64,000 nucleotides of DNA from SIG622 sp045600125 (lineage in GTDB: Bacteria > Bacillota > Clostridia > Oscillospirales > CAG-382): NCBI GenBank assembly GCA_045600125.1, contig JAZRXH010000109.1, positions 1-64,000 on the forward strand. The letters are read 5' to 3'. Position numbers and translations under genes: made by a program. Positions 49,150-58,054 of the stretch are shown piece by piece; positions within the stretch are counted from its first letter, which is position 1; the number at the start of each line of letters is the position of its first letter. Below the pieces are notes generated by a model that saw only the letters and a program-made list of their open reading frames with translations, was not told the origin of the DNA and ran no database searches.

Positions 49150-49653
49150 TCAAAGGTATTTTATCTTGCCCGTAGCGGCGGTCATGAAGCCGCCGTAAAC
49201 ATTGTCCGGGAACTCATCCATGTAGTTGTATGCCTCCAGCGCTTCGGCGGCGTTTTCAAAGAAAAGCCTTGTCATAAAGGTCTGCTTCCCGTTTTCGACC
49301 CGCTCGAAAACAACGGCAGAACCGCCTTCCGCCTTTTCGAGGCTGAGTCTGTAATCAATGCCATGTGCCATGGCAGCATAACTACGCCTTGCACGGTTGA
49401 TGTTGGAGCGGCAATGCTTTTTTCTTTCTTCAAAGCACTCCAGTTCTTCCCTTCCCTTTTCCGTCAAAGAAACGTAGCCGCTGACGCATTCCAGCGCCTT
49501 ACTTTCCGCAAGCTCGGTAATAATGCTCCGAAGAAGCATCGGCTCAACGCCGCCCGCCGCCAAAGCGCTTTCGGCAGCACCGATTTCCATTACTTCCTCC
49601 AACTCGCTGAGAATCAGCATGGAAAGAATCTTTGCCTCGCTGATATCCTGCAT
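49150..49653 (-). CDS. DUF4364-like protein, possible winged-helix regulator
   Basis: The 167-residue product begins MQDISEAKILSMLILSEL, followed by a helical region with LLRSIITELAESKALECVSGYVSLTEKGREELECF, a winged-helix-like pattern, and a C-terminal beta-rich domain (VVFERVENGKQTFMTRLFFENAAEALEAYNYM). This agrees with the DUF4364 family of Clostridia, whose role is unknown but probably regulatory. AAAAGGGGGATGCGA precedes the ATG at 49653. The stretch 49654-50020 contains its promoter and no other gene. Confidence 0.65.
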   Translation of the reverse strand: MQDISEAKILSMLILSELEEVMEIGAAESALAAGGVEPMLLRSIITELAESKALECVSGYVSLTEKGREELECFEERKKHCRSNINRARRSYAAMAHGIDYRLSLEKAEGGSAVVFERVENGKQTFMTRLFFENAAEALEAYNYMDEFPDNVYGGFMTAATGKIKYL

Positions 49654-49796
49654 TCGCATCCCCCTTTTATTCTTCAATCGAATGCCGCCGTAGTAATCCG
49701 GAACGGCAAAATCACATCCGGAAAAACCTTCGCTGCATCCGTTCGCTGTAAGGTTATAAAAACCATATTGCTTTTCCTTTTATCTTCACCGCTTTT

Positions 49797-49825
49797 ATTC
49801 TATCACATTTTTGCGATTTCGTCAA
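49797..49825 (-). promoter_or_regulatory. Promoter of the DUF4364-like gene
   Basis: On the minus strand CTTGACG-type -35 (TTGACG), 17 bp and TAGAAT lie about 140 bp before the start. Confidence 0.6.
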
Positions 49826-50020
49826 TAGACTTCCGCCCTTTTATCGGATGCTTGTATTATGCGCCGGAAAGACTTCCAATCTGCGGCTTTACGTGACATA
49901 CTTGCTCCCGAAGCCGAATATTCTTTTACTGCCGCCCGCAGCAGGCGCTTGTCCCGCACGGACGACCGTTCACGCAGCCGTCTGCCCCGGGTGCTTTGGG
50001 AAGGAAGGGAGTATCGCAAT

Positions 50021-51298
50021 ATGGAAAAATCGGTCTTCGCCGCCGCCCTTGAGAAAAGCCTTGCATTCAATCGAAAAAAGCAAACCCTTGCCATGGCAGG
50101 CTGGTTTGCCCTGTGCCTTTCGGCGCTTTGCTTTTACGGTGTTTCAAAGCTTCCCCTTCAGGAAGCAGAGTTTTCCTCATCCATGGGAAGCATTAAAAGC
50201 ATAGAAAGTAAGGCGCCACCGGGACATGACTCTGTCGGCACCGGCGAAAGACGTTCGGTCGCAGGACTATCCAACGTTTCCGATGCACCGGCACCAAGCA
50301 CCTTGTCCGTCCCCAACGATCCGCCTCTTCCCGGAAACACCCCTTCATCGGCGCTGTCGCTTGAAGCCGTCTTCTCCGGCGCCGACATCGCTTACAGCGG
50401 CGATGTATCGGCAGAAGCGGCATTTCTCATAAACCGGGGGACCTTCGACGTTCTGTACGCCCATAACGCAGACGCCGTTTTGCCCATGGCAAGCACCACC
50501 AAAATTATGACGGCGCTTATCGTACTCGAGAACTGCGACCTTTCGGAAGAAGTGAAAGTCAAAGCAGAGTCCTGCGGCGTCGAGGGCTCCTCCTGCTATC
50601 TTGTCCCGGGCGAGAATATCACGGTGGAAGACCTTCTTTACGGTCTTATGCTTGAATCCGGGAATGACAGCGCCGAAGCGCTGGCACTGCACTGTGCCGG
50701 GAGCATCCCCGCCTTTACGCAGCTTATGAATGACCGTGCTGCCTCTTTGGGGCTTACCCGTACCCATTTTGACAATCCCCATGGGCTTTCCTCCGACAAT
50801 CACAGAACTACCGCACGGGAGCTGGCTCTTATCGCCTGCGAGGCAATGAGGCATCCCGTGTTCCGCACGATCGTTTCCACGACCTCCCACCGGGTGGAAA
50901 AAGACGGCGTTCTCACGCACTACTTTATCAATCACAACAAGCTGCTGCGAAGTTATCCCGGCACGATCGGAGTAAAAACGGGGTACACTCTCGCCTCAGG
51001 TCGATGCCTTGTATCCTGCGCAAAGCACGAGGATGGGGAGTACATAGCGGTGACGCTGAACGACCGTGCCGACTGGCGGGACCATAAGGCGCTCTACGAC
51101 TATGCTTTCTCCTCCTTTGATACGCTGTGCTCCGCCAAAAGCGGGGAGCTCTGTCTGTATTTCGGCGGCAAGCGCTACACCAACGCAGCGGATCTTCGTA
51201 TCATGCTCCCAAAAGACACAAAGCAATACTCTCTTTCCGCCGTCCTCACCGCATCCCCTTCAAACCATTTTGCGGGCGCTGCTTCCCCGCCGCAATAG
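50021..51298 (+). CDS. D-alanyl-D-alanine carboxypeptidase (S11, DacF-like)
   Basis: The 425-residue protein has an N-terminal membrane anchor (about 24-44), a Ser/Pro-rich linker (about 55-115) and an S11 penicillin-binding domain with all three motifs: Ser158-x2-Lys161 in MASTTKIM, Ser213-Gly-Asn215, and Lys319-Thr-Gly321. It trims the terminal D-Ala of peptidoglycan stem peptides outside the membrane. Length without the usual C-terminal amphipathic helix suggests anchoring by the N terminus. The frame is open upstream to 49859, but GGGAG lies before the ATG at 50021, which starts the anchor. Confidence 0.92.
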   Translation: MEKSVFAAALEKSLAFNRKKQTLAMAGWFALCLSALCFYGVSKLPLQEAEFSSSMGSIKSIESKAPPGHDSVGTGERRSVAGLSNVSDAPAPSTLSVPNDPPLPGNTPSSALSLEAVFSGADIAYSGDVSAEAAFLINRGTFDVLYAHNADAVLPMASTTKIMTALIVLENCDLSEEVKVKAESCGVEGSSCYLVPGENITVEDLLYGLMLESGNDSAEALALHCAGSIPAFTQLMNDRAASLGLTRTHFDNPHGLSSDNHRTTARELALIACEAMRHPVFRTIVSTTSHRVEKDGVLTHYFINHNKLLRSYPGTIGVKTGYTLASGRCLVSCAKHEDGEYIAVTLNDRADWRDHKALYDYAFSSFDTLCSAKSGELCLYFGGKRYTNAADLRIMLPKDTKQYSLSAVLTASPSNHFAGAASPPQ

Positions 51299-51394
51299 AC
51301 AACAGACAGCTTCCGCATGTTTGAGATACAGCAAAAAAACACCGATAAAGCGAATTTTGCTTTCACCGAACAGCAGACGTTCACTCTTTTGTGC

Positions 51395-51540
51395 AATACG
51401 CCACCGTTGAAGCGCACTGCTTTTCCGCCGCAACAGACAGTATACGATTACTCTTTATTCAAAAATACTCTGTGAAAGTTTTCGCCCCGCCTTTTTCAAA
51501 AGGCGGGCGAGGGTGTGGGGCGAGCAGCCCCACAGCTTAT
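51395..51540 (+). repeat. Composite of dispersed repeats B (degenerate) and A
   Basis: A family B remnant (GCCGCAACAGACAGTATAC, 51427-51445) is followed by family A: AAAGTTTTCGCCCCGCC, TTTTTCAAAAGGCGGGCGAGGG and TGTGGGGCGAGCAGCCCCACA, the last forming a hairpin. The same B-then-A order occurs at 24816-24985. These fill most of the gap 51299-51621. A hairpin with AGCCG..CGGCT (about 51573-51597) near 51590 may end the minus-strand SLH gene. Confidence 0.6.
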
Positions 51541-51621
51541 GACAATGGCACCCCCAAAAGGCACAAAATAACAGAGCCGCCCGTTTCCGAGCGGCTCTTT
51601 ATTATTGAGTACGAAAGGTTA

Positions 51622-54600
51622 TCAGGTAAGATCTACCTTTTTGCCCTTAACGACTACGATGATCTCTGCGTGCTCATACATATCTTCCTTCTTGATTTCG
51701 GTGGAAGCGATGAATGCGTAGAGGTGATCTTCGCCTTCGATTCTGTAGGTCTTGCTCTTGCCGGAGAGGATGGAAGCACTCTTAACGACGAGTTCAATAT
51801 CCTTTTCATCGAGGTCGAGGAAGGTAACAACGGTATCGTCGTCAACGATGTAGAACATATCGTCGCCAACAACTTCGAGGAGACCCTCTTCGTCGTCATA
51901 GCTTGCGATTTCTACAAGACCGAAGCCGGTATCCTTAAGTCTGGTGTCGGAATCAGCAACCTTACCGAGCTTGTCAACGGAACCGAACTTGTATTCGTCG
52001 TTGATGGCGCCCTTAGCGGTTACGGGGTAAATACCGAGGTTGTCACAAACAACGTTCTCAGTATCGCTGGATGCTTCGTACTCGAGCTCGGTCTTGCCGG
52101 TGAAGGGATTCATTACATCGTAGTAAACGATTCTTTCATCGCCTTCGGTGGTGATTGCGTGGCTCTTAACGATTCTGTAGTCGTAGGTCTTGCCGGATAC
52201 GGTAGGAGCGGAGGTATCTGCTGCTTCTGCGTACATGTAAACAAGATCTTCAACTGCGGTGGAGTGGATATTGTTGCGGAGGATGAACTTGATGTTCTTG
52301 AGCTCGGTGGTGTTGGAGAAGTTGGGAAGATTGTCAATGTCGAAGGTGGTGAACACATCTTCGCCGTCTTCTTCGGTCTTGAGGATGAACTTGGAGCTGT
52401 CGTTGAAGTTAACGAAGGTAGCGGGGCAAACGATGCTGTTGTGCTGGCTTGTGCCCTTCTTTACGAACATGTACTGGGTACCCTTGGACTGGATGAATGC
52501 GGAAGTGGTAGCGCCGTACTCGTCGGTTTCGTTGAAGTAGTAGAGGTTGTCATCCTTGGTGTCCTTCAGAACGGAAGGATCATGGTTCTCGGTCTCGCTG
52601 ACAGGAACGATCCGGAAGGTGAAGTCGCCGGAAATCTTATCCTGAGAATAGGTGAGGAGCTTGTTTACATAGTCGGAGAAGTCATAAGCCTTCGCATCCT
52701 TGTCCCAAGCGGTGTAAGGTCTGTGTGCAATGTCTGCAAGACCCTTGTTGGTCTGAGGCTTAACGGGAACGCTCATGATCTCGCCGTTCATATAAACGTC
52801 GATGTAGTTGCCGGTGCGCTCAAGCTTACCGTCGTATACTTCTGCAACCTGCACGGTGTATGCATACTTGCCGAGGGTGTTCGGGAAGATGATCGCATAG
52901 TCGGAAGCAACGACCTGCGTCGTAGCGGGCTTTGCGTACATAACAGTGCCGTTGACATAAACGAGGTTGTATTCAAGACCTCTTACGCCGGAGCTGGAGC
53001 TGAAGTACTTGCTGTTGTAAGGACCGGAGGAAGTGGGAACGGAAAGGGTAGCCTTGGTGTTAACACGCTCGATATTCGCAGCCTCGCCAAGACCGTTGCT
53101 GCCGACGAAGTTGATGTACTTAAGGGATGCGCCCCACATACCGCTGCTGGAGCCGTCGAAGTAAACGGTGTTGGAGTCGGAGCCGTTACCGGTGTAGGTC
53201 TTGGTAACGTATTCCCAGTCAGCGATGGCACCAACCTTGATGTAGTTTGCGTCTGCATTGATATAACCGGTAAATACGGAGCCTGCCTTGAGTGTGATGC
53301 CGCCTTCTACGGTAGCGCCTGCGGTATAAATGGTAGGAACACCGTCGGAGTTATAAATCGGGCCGAACTTTTCGCCGAGAGTGGAAGCCTTTCTGTGGCT
53401 GTCGATGCCTTCGCCTTCGTCCGTGTCGATACGGCCTGCGCAGTAAGGCTTGGTCCACATGTAGTCTACAAGACCGTCACCGTCGGAGTCCCAGCAGTCA
53501 GCTTCGTACTGAGCGTAAGTATGGGGGTCAATACCCATGTAGTACTGTACGCCGTAGTCGGAGTAAAGACCCTTGCCTCTGGAGGAAACGTCCTTCAGAA
53601 GGAGTGCTTCGTTGTTAGCGCCGGTGTTGTACCAGCCCCTGATGGAATCCCAGTACTCGTCGCCGCGGCAGAATACGTCAACGTCGGACATGAAGTTGTA
53701 GTCCTGAACGAAGTCTTCGGAATCGGGGTCACGCTGGGTAGCGCCGAGACCGATGAAGGTGATGTCCTTGTCGTCGAGGCTCTTTACGTCAACACCCTTG
53801 GTAAAGGAGTAGGGAGCGTCGAATACATAGTTGGAAACACCGTCAATGAGGACCTCACCGGTGAATCTTCTTGTACGGTTTTCACTGTTGGAGGAAGAAG
53901 CACTGGTCTGGAAGTTGGTCGCTCTGCTATCCTTGGTTTCCGCTACGAATTTGATCTTGCCGTTCGCATAGTTGGTGCGGGTACCCTTGGAGGTAGCGGC
54001 GAAGATCTTGGGTTCGCCGGAAGCGGAGTCTTCCTTATAGTAGATGCTGAGGTCCATAAGGAAGTAATCGTCAGCCTTGCCTTCAAGACCGAGCTCCGAG
54101 AAAGGATAGTCGCCGAAAAGACCGTCATCTTCGATGTAATCATCGTCGAATACAGCGAGAGAAACGACTTCTTCGCCGTCCTCGTCGTTGTCGGTGGTGG
54201 GTCTGTCAAGACCGTAGTTAGGAGTAGCAACGACTCTCTGAACGGTCTTTTCCATCTTGAAGATCTTTTCAGCCACGTTGTCATACTCGGTGTAAAGCTC
54301 CTGACCGTTCTCGAATACAACGATAGTGCCGTCTTCCAGCTCTTCGGTACCGATGATGGTCTTGTACGCATCGTGTCCGCCTGCCATGTCGGCATAGATG
54401 GCGTTGTAAAGGAGGATGGCTACGTTGCCTCTGGAAAGAGGAGAATCGAACTTGAGGTTGGAGGGAACGTCCTCGTCGAGGCCGATCTCTTCAGCGATGT
54501 CGATGTAGTCATAGGGATAGTTGAGGTTAACGTCCTTCTCGTAACCGAGAGCACGAACCAGCATTACGTATGCGTCCTGAAGGGTGATCTCGCCCTTGGG

Positions 54601-54972
54601 GTTAAAGGTAGTCTTGGAGGTACCCTTAATGACCTTGTTCTCGCTTGCCCACGAGATCATGAAGTAGAATGTAGGATCGTCAAGGTCTGTGAAGGGAGTG
54701 AGGTTATCGCCGCCCTCGACCGACTTGCCGGCCTTCATCATTCTGTAGATGAACGCAGCCATCTGCTGACGTGTCACCTTTTCGTTGGTTCCGAAAGTCT
54801 CGCTGCTGGTGCCCTTGGTGATGCCTACGCTCGCCAAAAGGTCAACTGCACGGGTCAGAGCCTTGTTGGAAGCCGGTACATCGTTGAATTTTGCGGATGC
54901 CGCAAAGGTTAATGTGCCGAGTGCAAGGACTGCCGATAACACAGCAGAGAGAAATTTCACTGTTTTTCTCAT
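51622..54972 (-). CDS. Large secreted SLH-domain surface protein
   Basis: The 1116-residue product has a signal peptide (about 1-25, ending ASA) and then three SLH-type repeats: FNDVPASNKALTRAVDLLASVG (about 28-75), FTDLDDPTFYFMISWASENKVIKGTSKTTFNPKGEIT, and a third with DIAEEIGLDEDVPSNLKF...LSRGNVAILLYNA (to about 205). SLH modules bind pyruvylated secondary wall polymers. The remaining 900 residues are Asp/Tyr/Gly-rich and beta-rich without a recognisable enzyme motif, so an S-layer or surface structural role is likely. AGGAGG precedes the ATG at 54972, in a codon-usage context typical of high expression. Promoter 55027-55055. Confidence 0.88.
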   Translation of the reverse strand: MRKTVKFLSAVLSAVLALGTLTFAASAKFNDVPASNKALTRAVDLLASVGITKGTSSETFGTNEKVTRQQMAAFIYRMMKAGKSVEGGDNLTPFTDLDDPTFYFMISWASENKVIKGTSKTTFNPKGEITLQDAYVMLVRALGYEKDVNLNYPYDYIDIAEEIGLDEDVPSNLKFDSPLSRGNVAILLYNAIYADMAGGHDAYKTIIGTEELEDGTIVVFENGQELYTEYDNVAEKIFKMEKTVQRVVATPNYGLDRPTTDNDEDGEEVVSLAVFDDDYIEDDGLFGDYPFSELGLEGKADDYFLMDLSIYYKEDSASGEPKIFAATSKGTRTNYANGKIKFVAETKDSRATNFQTSASSSNSENRTRRFTGEVLIDGVSNYVFDAPYSFTKGVDVKSLDDKDITFIGLGATQRDPDSEDFVQDYNFMSDVDVFCRGDEYWDSIRGWYNTGANNEALLLKDVSSRGKGLYSDYGVQYYMGIDPHTYAQYEADCWDSDGDGLVDYMWTKPYCAGRIDTDEGEGIDSHRKASTLGEKFGPIYNSDGVPTIYTAGATVEGGITLKAGSVFTGYINADANYIKVGAIADWEYVTKTYTGNGSDSNTVYFDGSSSGMWGASLKYINFVGSNGLGEAANIERVNTKATLSVPTSSGPYNSKYFSSSSGVRGLEYNLVYVNGTVMYAKPATTQVVASDYAIIFPNTLGKYAYTVQVAEVYDGKLERTGNYIDVYMNGEIMSVPVKPQTNKGLADIAHRPYTAWDKDAKAYDFSDYVNKLLTYSQDKISGDFTFRIVPVSETENHDPSVLKDTKDDNLYYFNETDEYGATTSAFIQSKGTQYMFVKKGTSQHNSIVCPATFVNFNDSSKFILKTEEDGEDVFTTFDIDNLPNFSNTTELKNIKFILRNNIHSTAVEDLVYMYAEAADTSAPTVSGKTYDYRIVKSHAITTEGDERIVYYDVMNPFTGKTELEYEASSDTENVVCDNLGIYPVTAKGAINDEYKFGSVDKLGKVADSDTRLKDTGFGLVEIASYDDEEGLLEVVGDDMFYIVDDDTVVTFLDLDEKDIELVVKSASILSGKSKTYRIEGEDHLYAFIASTEIKKEDMYEHAEIIVVVKGKKVDLT

Positions 54973-55026
54973 GTTCTTATCCTCCTGAAATTTAGATACG
55001 GCAAATAGAAATCTGCCCACGGTGCT

Positions 55027-55055
55027 ATTATAATATAGTTTTTTTCAATTTGCAA
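55027..55055 (-). promoter_or_regulatory. Promoter of the large SLH protein
   Basis: On the minus strand TTGCAA, 17 bp and a perfect TATAAT lie about 55 bp upstream of the start in a very AT-rich stretch. The rest of the gap 54973-55326 shows nothing else clear. Confidence 0.65.
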
Positions 55056-55326
55056 GACTTTTTTTAAGTTGTAACATATTTGTAACAAAGAAAATGCTAT
55101 TTCCATTTTTAGGGCTGTTAATATTAACAATTTTACGCTTATCGAACTGAGCAACATGCACAATCGGGAAAAATCTATGAAAATTCAGGGAGAGAAAAGT
55201 GTCGGGAAACTGAAAATTTGTAAACACCGGGACACTTTTCCTTCGGAAAAAGCCCGATTTTGAACGGTCGGCAGAAAGAGCAAAATCCGCTCCGGAAGCT
55301 CTCCGGGGCGGACTGTGTTTACCTGC

Positions 55327-56694
55327 TTATTGATCATCCTGCACGTCGTCCGAGTCTTCCTCCGGCGGCATCGTGTCGGGAACCGTGAAGGGTGCCTTTT
55401 CGGAGCAGCCGGTGATTTTCAGAAGCTCCCACGTCTCGCTTTCCTCCGAGGCAAGCACAAGAGCGGCGTCACCGGAAAAGTCGGTGCCGTCCACATAGGC
55501 GATGTCCGTGACCTCTTTGCCGCAGGCGTTGATATAGCCGCACTTTCCGTCCTTGCGGACAAGGGCGAGACCGCCGGAGAAGTTATTCGCCTTATCGTAG
55601 ATGCACTCGCAGATCACGCTGCCGTCGACAGCGACAAAGCCCGTCTTGCCGTCCTTCTCCACCCGGATCGTGCCCTGTGACGGGAGGTAGACACGGTCGT
55701 AGACGCATTCAACCACCTCGGCGCCGTTTTTGTTGACAAAGCCCGCCTTGCCGTCCCGCATCACGGGAGCGACTCCCCCGGAGAACATGAAGTATTCGTC
55801 ACGGTTTCCGTTCGGCATGGCGTCGAAGCCGGTAATAACGACCTCGCCGTTCTTGTCCATATATCCCGTGCGGGTTCCGAGGACGATGCAGGCAAGGTCC
55901 TCGCTGTAATTGTAGAGCTTGTCGCAGCTTACGGCGAACTTCATCTTTCCGGTCTTGTCGATAAAGCCCTTCGAGGTGCCGTCCGAGGCTCTCGCCATGC
56001 CGCAGTGGAAGTCGTCGAAGTATTCATAGTCGCAGAACAGCTTCATCCTGCCGTTTTTGTTGATATAGCCGAGACCTTCCTCGCTCATGACCCGGGCAAG
56101 CCCGTCGCTGAAGGGCACGGCCTCATAGAGACCTTCTATCACGGTGTTCCCTTCGGTATCCACGAAGAGATAGTATTCGCCGTCATAGAGGAGTCCCAGA
56201 CCTTCACTGAAGGCGTAGGCATTTTCATAGCCGCAGGGGACGATAAAGTCCTTTTTCTCCAAAGAATAATAGCCCCAGCCGCCGTTCTCCGAGAAGATGG
56301 GGAGAATGCCGTCGGCGATCGTCAGCTTTTTGGCATACTCATAGGGAAGCACGGTGCTGCCCTCCGCATCCGCTATCGCTATGCTGTAATCCTCGTCGAA
56401 AATCGCAAAAAGTCCTTCGCCGAGCGCTTCGGCATAGAAGCAGTCCACGTTTTTCCCGTCGCCCCCTGCTTCGACCTTCGTCACGAGCCGTCTGTCTTCC
56501 GGAATGCCGCCGTTTTCGTCGGGAGCGTCCGTGCCTTCCGCCGTGTCGGTATTTTCGGTGATCTCCTCACCGCCTTCGTCCTTCGGCATTTTCCCGTTCT
56601 TTTCACATCCCGTAAAGCACCCGGATGCAAGGAGCAGTGCCGCAAGCAGTGCGCAGGTCCTCCCTGTTCTGTTCATCTTTTTCATTCTTTTCAT
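55327..56694 (-). CDS. WG-repeat lipoprotein
   Basis: The 455-residue product has a lipoprotein signal ending in TGC (about residue 30), an acidic linker (about 33-60), and then about eight WG-type beta repeats: examples are GYYSLEKKDFIVPCGYENAYAF, GYINKNGRMKLFCDYEYFDDF, GFIDKTGKMKF and GYINACGKEVTDIAYVDG. Such repeats form a beta propeller-like array at the surface, probably for ligand binding. Function is unknown. The ATG at 56694 has AGAGAGG about 11 bases upstream; internal ATGs at codons 4 and 7 are possible. Confidence 0.83.
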   Translation of the reverse strand: MKRMKKMNRTGRTCALLAALLLASGCFTGCEKNGKMPKDEGGEEITENTDTAEGTDAPDENGGIPEDRRLVTKVEAGGDGKNVDCFYAEALGEGLFAIFDEDYSIAIADAEGSTVLPYEYAKKLTIADGILPIFSENGGWGYYSLEKKDFIVPCGYENAYAFSEGLGLLYDGEYYLFVDTEGNTVIEGLYEAVPFSDGLARVMSEEGLGYINKNGRMKLFCDYEYFDDFHCGMARASDGTSKGFIDKTGKMKFAVSCDKLYNYSEDLACIVLGTRTGYMDKNGEVVITGFDAMPNGNRDEYFMFSGGVAPVMRDGKAGFVNKNGAEVVECVYDRVYLPSQGTIRVEKDGKTGFVAVDGSVICECIYDKANNFSGGLALVRKDGKCGYINACGKEVTDIAYVDGTDFSGDAALVLASEESETWELLKITGCSEKAPFTVPDTMPPEEDSDDVQDDQ

Positions 56695-56769
56695 GATATA
56701 TTCAGCCTCTCTGTTTTTTATTTTGACGGATACACGCTCGCTTTTCTGCCGCCGTGCGAAAAAGCGGGA

Positions 56770-57474
56770 TCATTCCCCATCGGGTGCTTGAGGCTCGATC
56801 TCGCTGTCGAAGACCGCCTTTGACAGAACGCCCCCGAAAAGCTCCCACGGATATCCCGGCTCGGGAAGCTCCCGGACGTCGATGGACTTCTTCGTCACGG
56901 GATGCACGAAGCGGATATGCGCCGACGCCAGAGCCATAAGCCCTCTGTTAGCGTGGCTTCCGTACTTTCCGTCCCCAAAGACGGGCATTCCTCTGTGTGA
57001 AAACTGCGCCCGGATCTGGTGGGTCCTGCCGGTACGGAGGCGCACCCGCACAAGGGACAGAGTACCGTCCTCGGAATCGGCGCTTCCAAGCAGTTCATAG
57101 TCCAGCACCGCCTCTTTTACGCCGCCCCGCATACGGTCGGTAACGTAGCTTTTATTGGCGGCGGCGTCCCGGAACAGAAGGTCCCGGAAGGTACCGCATT
57201 TCTCCTTCGGCACGCCGTGGACGACCGTCAGATATTCCTTGGTAACGCCGCCCTCTGCCATCAGCGCCGACAGCCTGCCGGTGAGCTCCTTCTTTTTGGA
57301 AAAGACCATCAGTCCTTCGGTGGCTCGGTCGAGCCGGTGGACGAGTCCCGCGTAGTCGAGGTCGTTTTCGGCTTTCAGTACGGACAGGACGTTTTCGCCG
57401 TGGCTGTCCTCACTCAGCATCCCCGCAGGCTTCTTCGCCACCAGAAGATGCTTGTCTTTATAGAGTACCTTCAA
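56770..57474 (-). CDS. RluA-family pseudouridine synthase
   Basis: The 234-residue protein matches the RluA/RluD catalytic domain: HRLDRATEGLMVFSKK with the catalytic Asp, the KEYLTVVHG motif, and RTGRTHQIRAQF. It isomerises uridine in rRNA or tRNA; the exact target cannot be told. It lacks the N-terminal S4 domain of RluD, suggesting an RluA- or YlyB-type short form. The start is a TTG at 57474 with no strong ribosome binding site, so the start is uncertain. Confidence 0.9.
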   Translation of the reverse strand: MKVLYKDKHLLVAKKPAGMLSEDSHGENVLSVLKAENDLDYAGLVHRLDRATEGLMVFSKKKELTGRLSALMAEGGVTKEYLTVVHGVPKEKCGTFRDLLFRDAAANKSYVTDRMRGGVKEAVLDYELLGSADSEDGTLSLVRVRLRTGRTHQIRAQFSHRGMPVFGDGKYGSHANRGLMALASAHIRFVHPVTKKSIDVRELPEPGYPWELFGGVLSKAVFDSEIEPQAPDGE

Positions 57475-57589
57475 CTTATCAAACCATCTTTTCTCAGTTA
57501 TTTCTTATTATTTCCGCATTTGTTCTTCCATATCATACGTCACGGTAACATCATAGCAGATATCTTTGTATATCTCAAGAATAGGAGGT

Positions 57590-58050
57590 GAATATTTTGT
57601 ATTGCATCAAAACTCCTGCGATGCCCCACTAAAAGATTACTATAGGAGCCCACAGAGGTGCCCCCGCGGGCACCTCGAGACCCCACCTCAGGCAAAATCT
57701 GGAATACCGATGCCCGAGTATCGTCCCGTTTTGCCGCCATATGTGCGAGAGGCAAAACTCACCACTACACCAAAATTGTGAAATTCGCCTCTGTTGCGGC
57801 GGTGCTTTATGCCGCAACAGACAGTAAACAGCGCCTCATTATTCGAAACCCGAAAACAAAACTCCGATGAAGTCGGATCTTGACTTCATCGGAGAAGTAG
57901 AGAGTAATTATTTATGCCGCCCCATGAGTTTGACCGCTTGCATATAAGGCGGTCAAACGGGATAATACTCGGGCATCGGGGATTACGATTTTGTCTGCGG
58001 TGCATTCCCGATTTGCCCGCGGGGGCTCCCCGCTGCCTGCAGGGGCATCC
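57590..58050. repeat. Repeat-rich intergenic island with inverted diverged copies
   Basis: Two diverged copies of a unit of about 110 bp lie in inverted orientation: 57640-57755 (read on the minus strand) and 57925-58035 (plus strand). Shared parts include ATACTCGGGCATCGG, AAACGGGA, GATTTTG and TGCCCGCGGGGGC. Between them lie a family B copy (10-bp arms 57791-57800 and 57811-57820) and a terminator. No gene is credible in 57475-58054. Confidence 0.65.
57850..57894 (-). terminator. Terminator of the first SLH/beta-helix gene
   Basis: CTCCGATGAAGTC (57862-57874) pairs perfectly with GACTTCATCGGAG (57882-57894) across seven bases; on the minus strand TTTTGTTTTC follows. Confidence 0.8.
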
Positions 58051-58054
58051 CCGC

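Noticed and set aside
51391..54912. 1173-codon plus-strand open frame across the large SLH gene
   Set aside because: The minus-strand frame has a signal peptide, SLH repeats, ribosome binding site and promoter; the plus frame has none and is a mirror of its Asp/Asn/Glu/Gly-rich codons.
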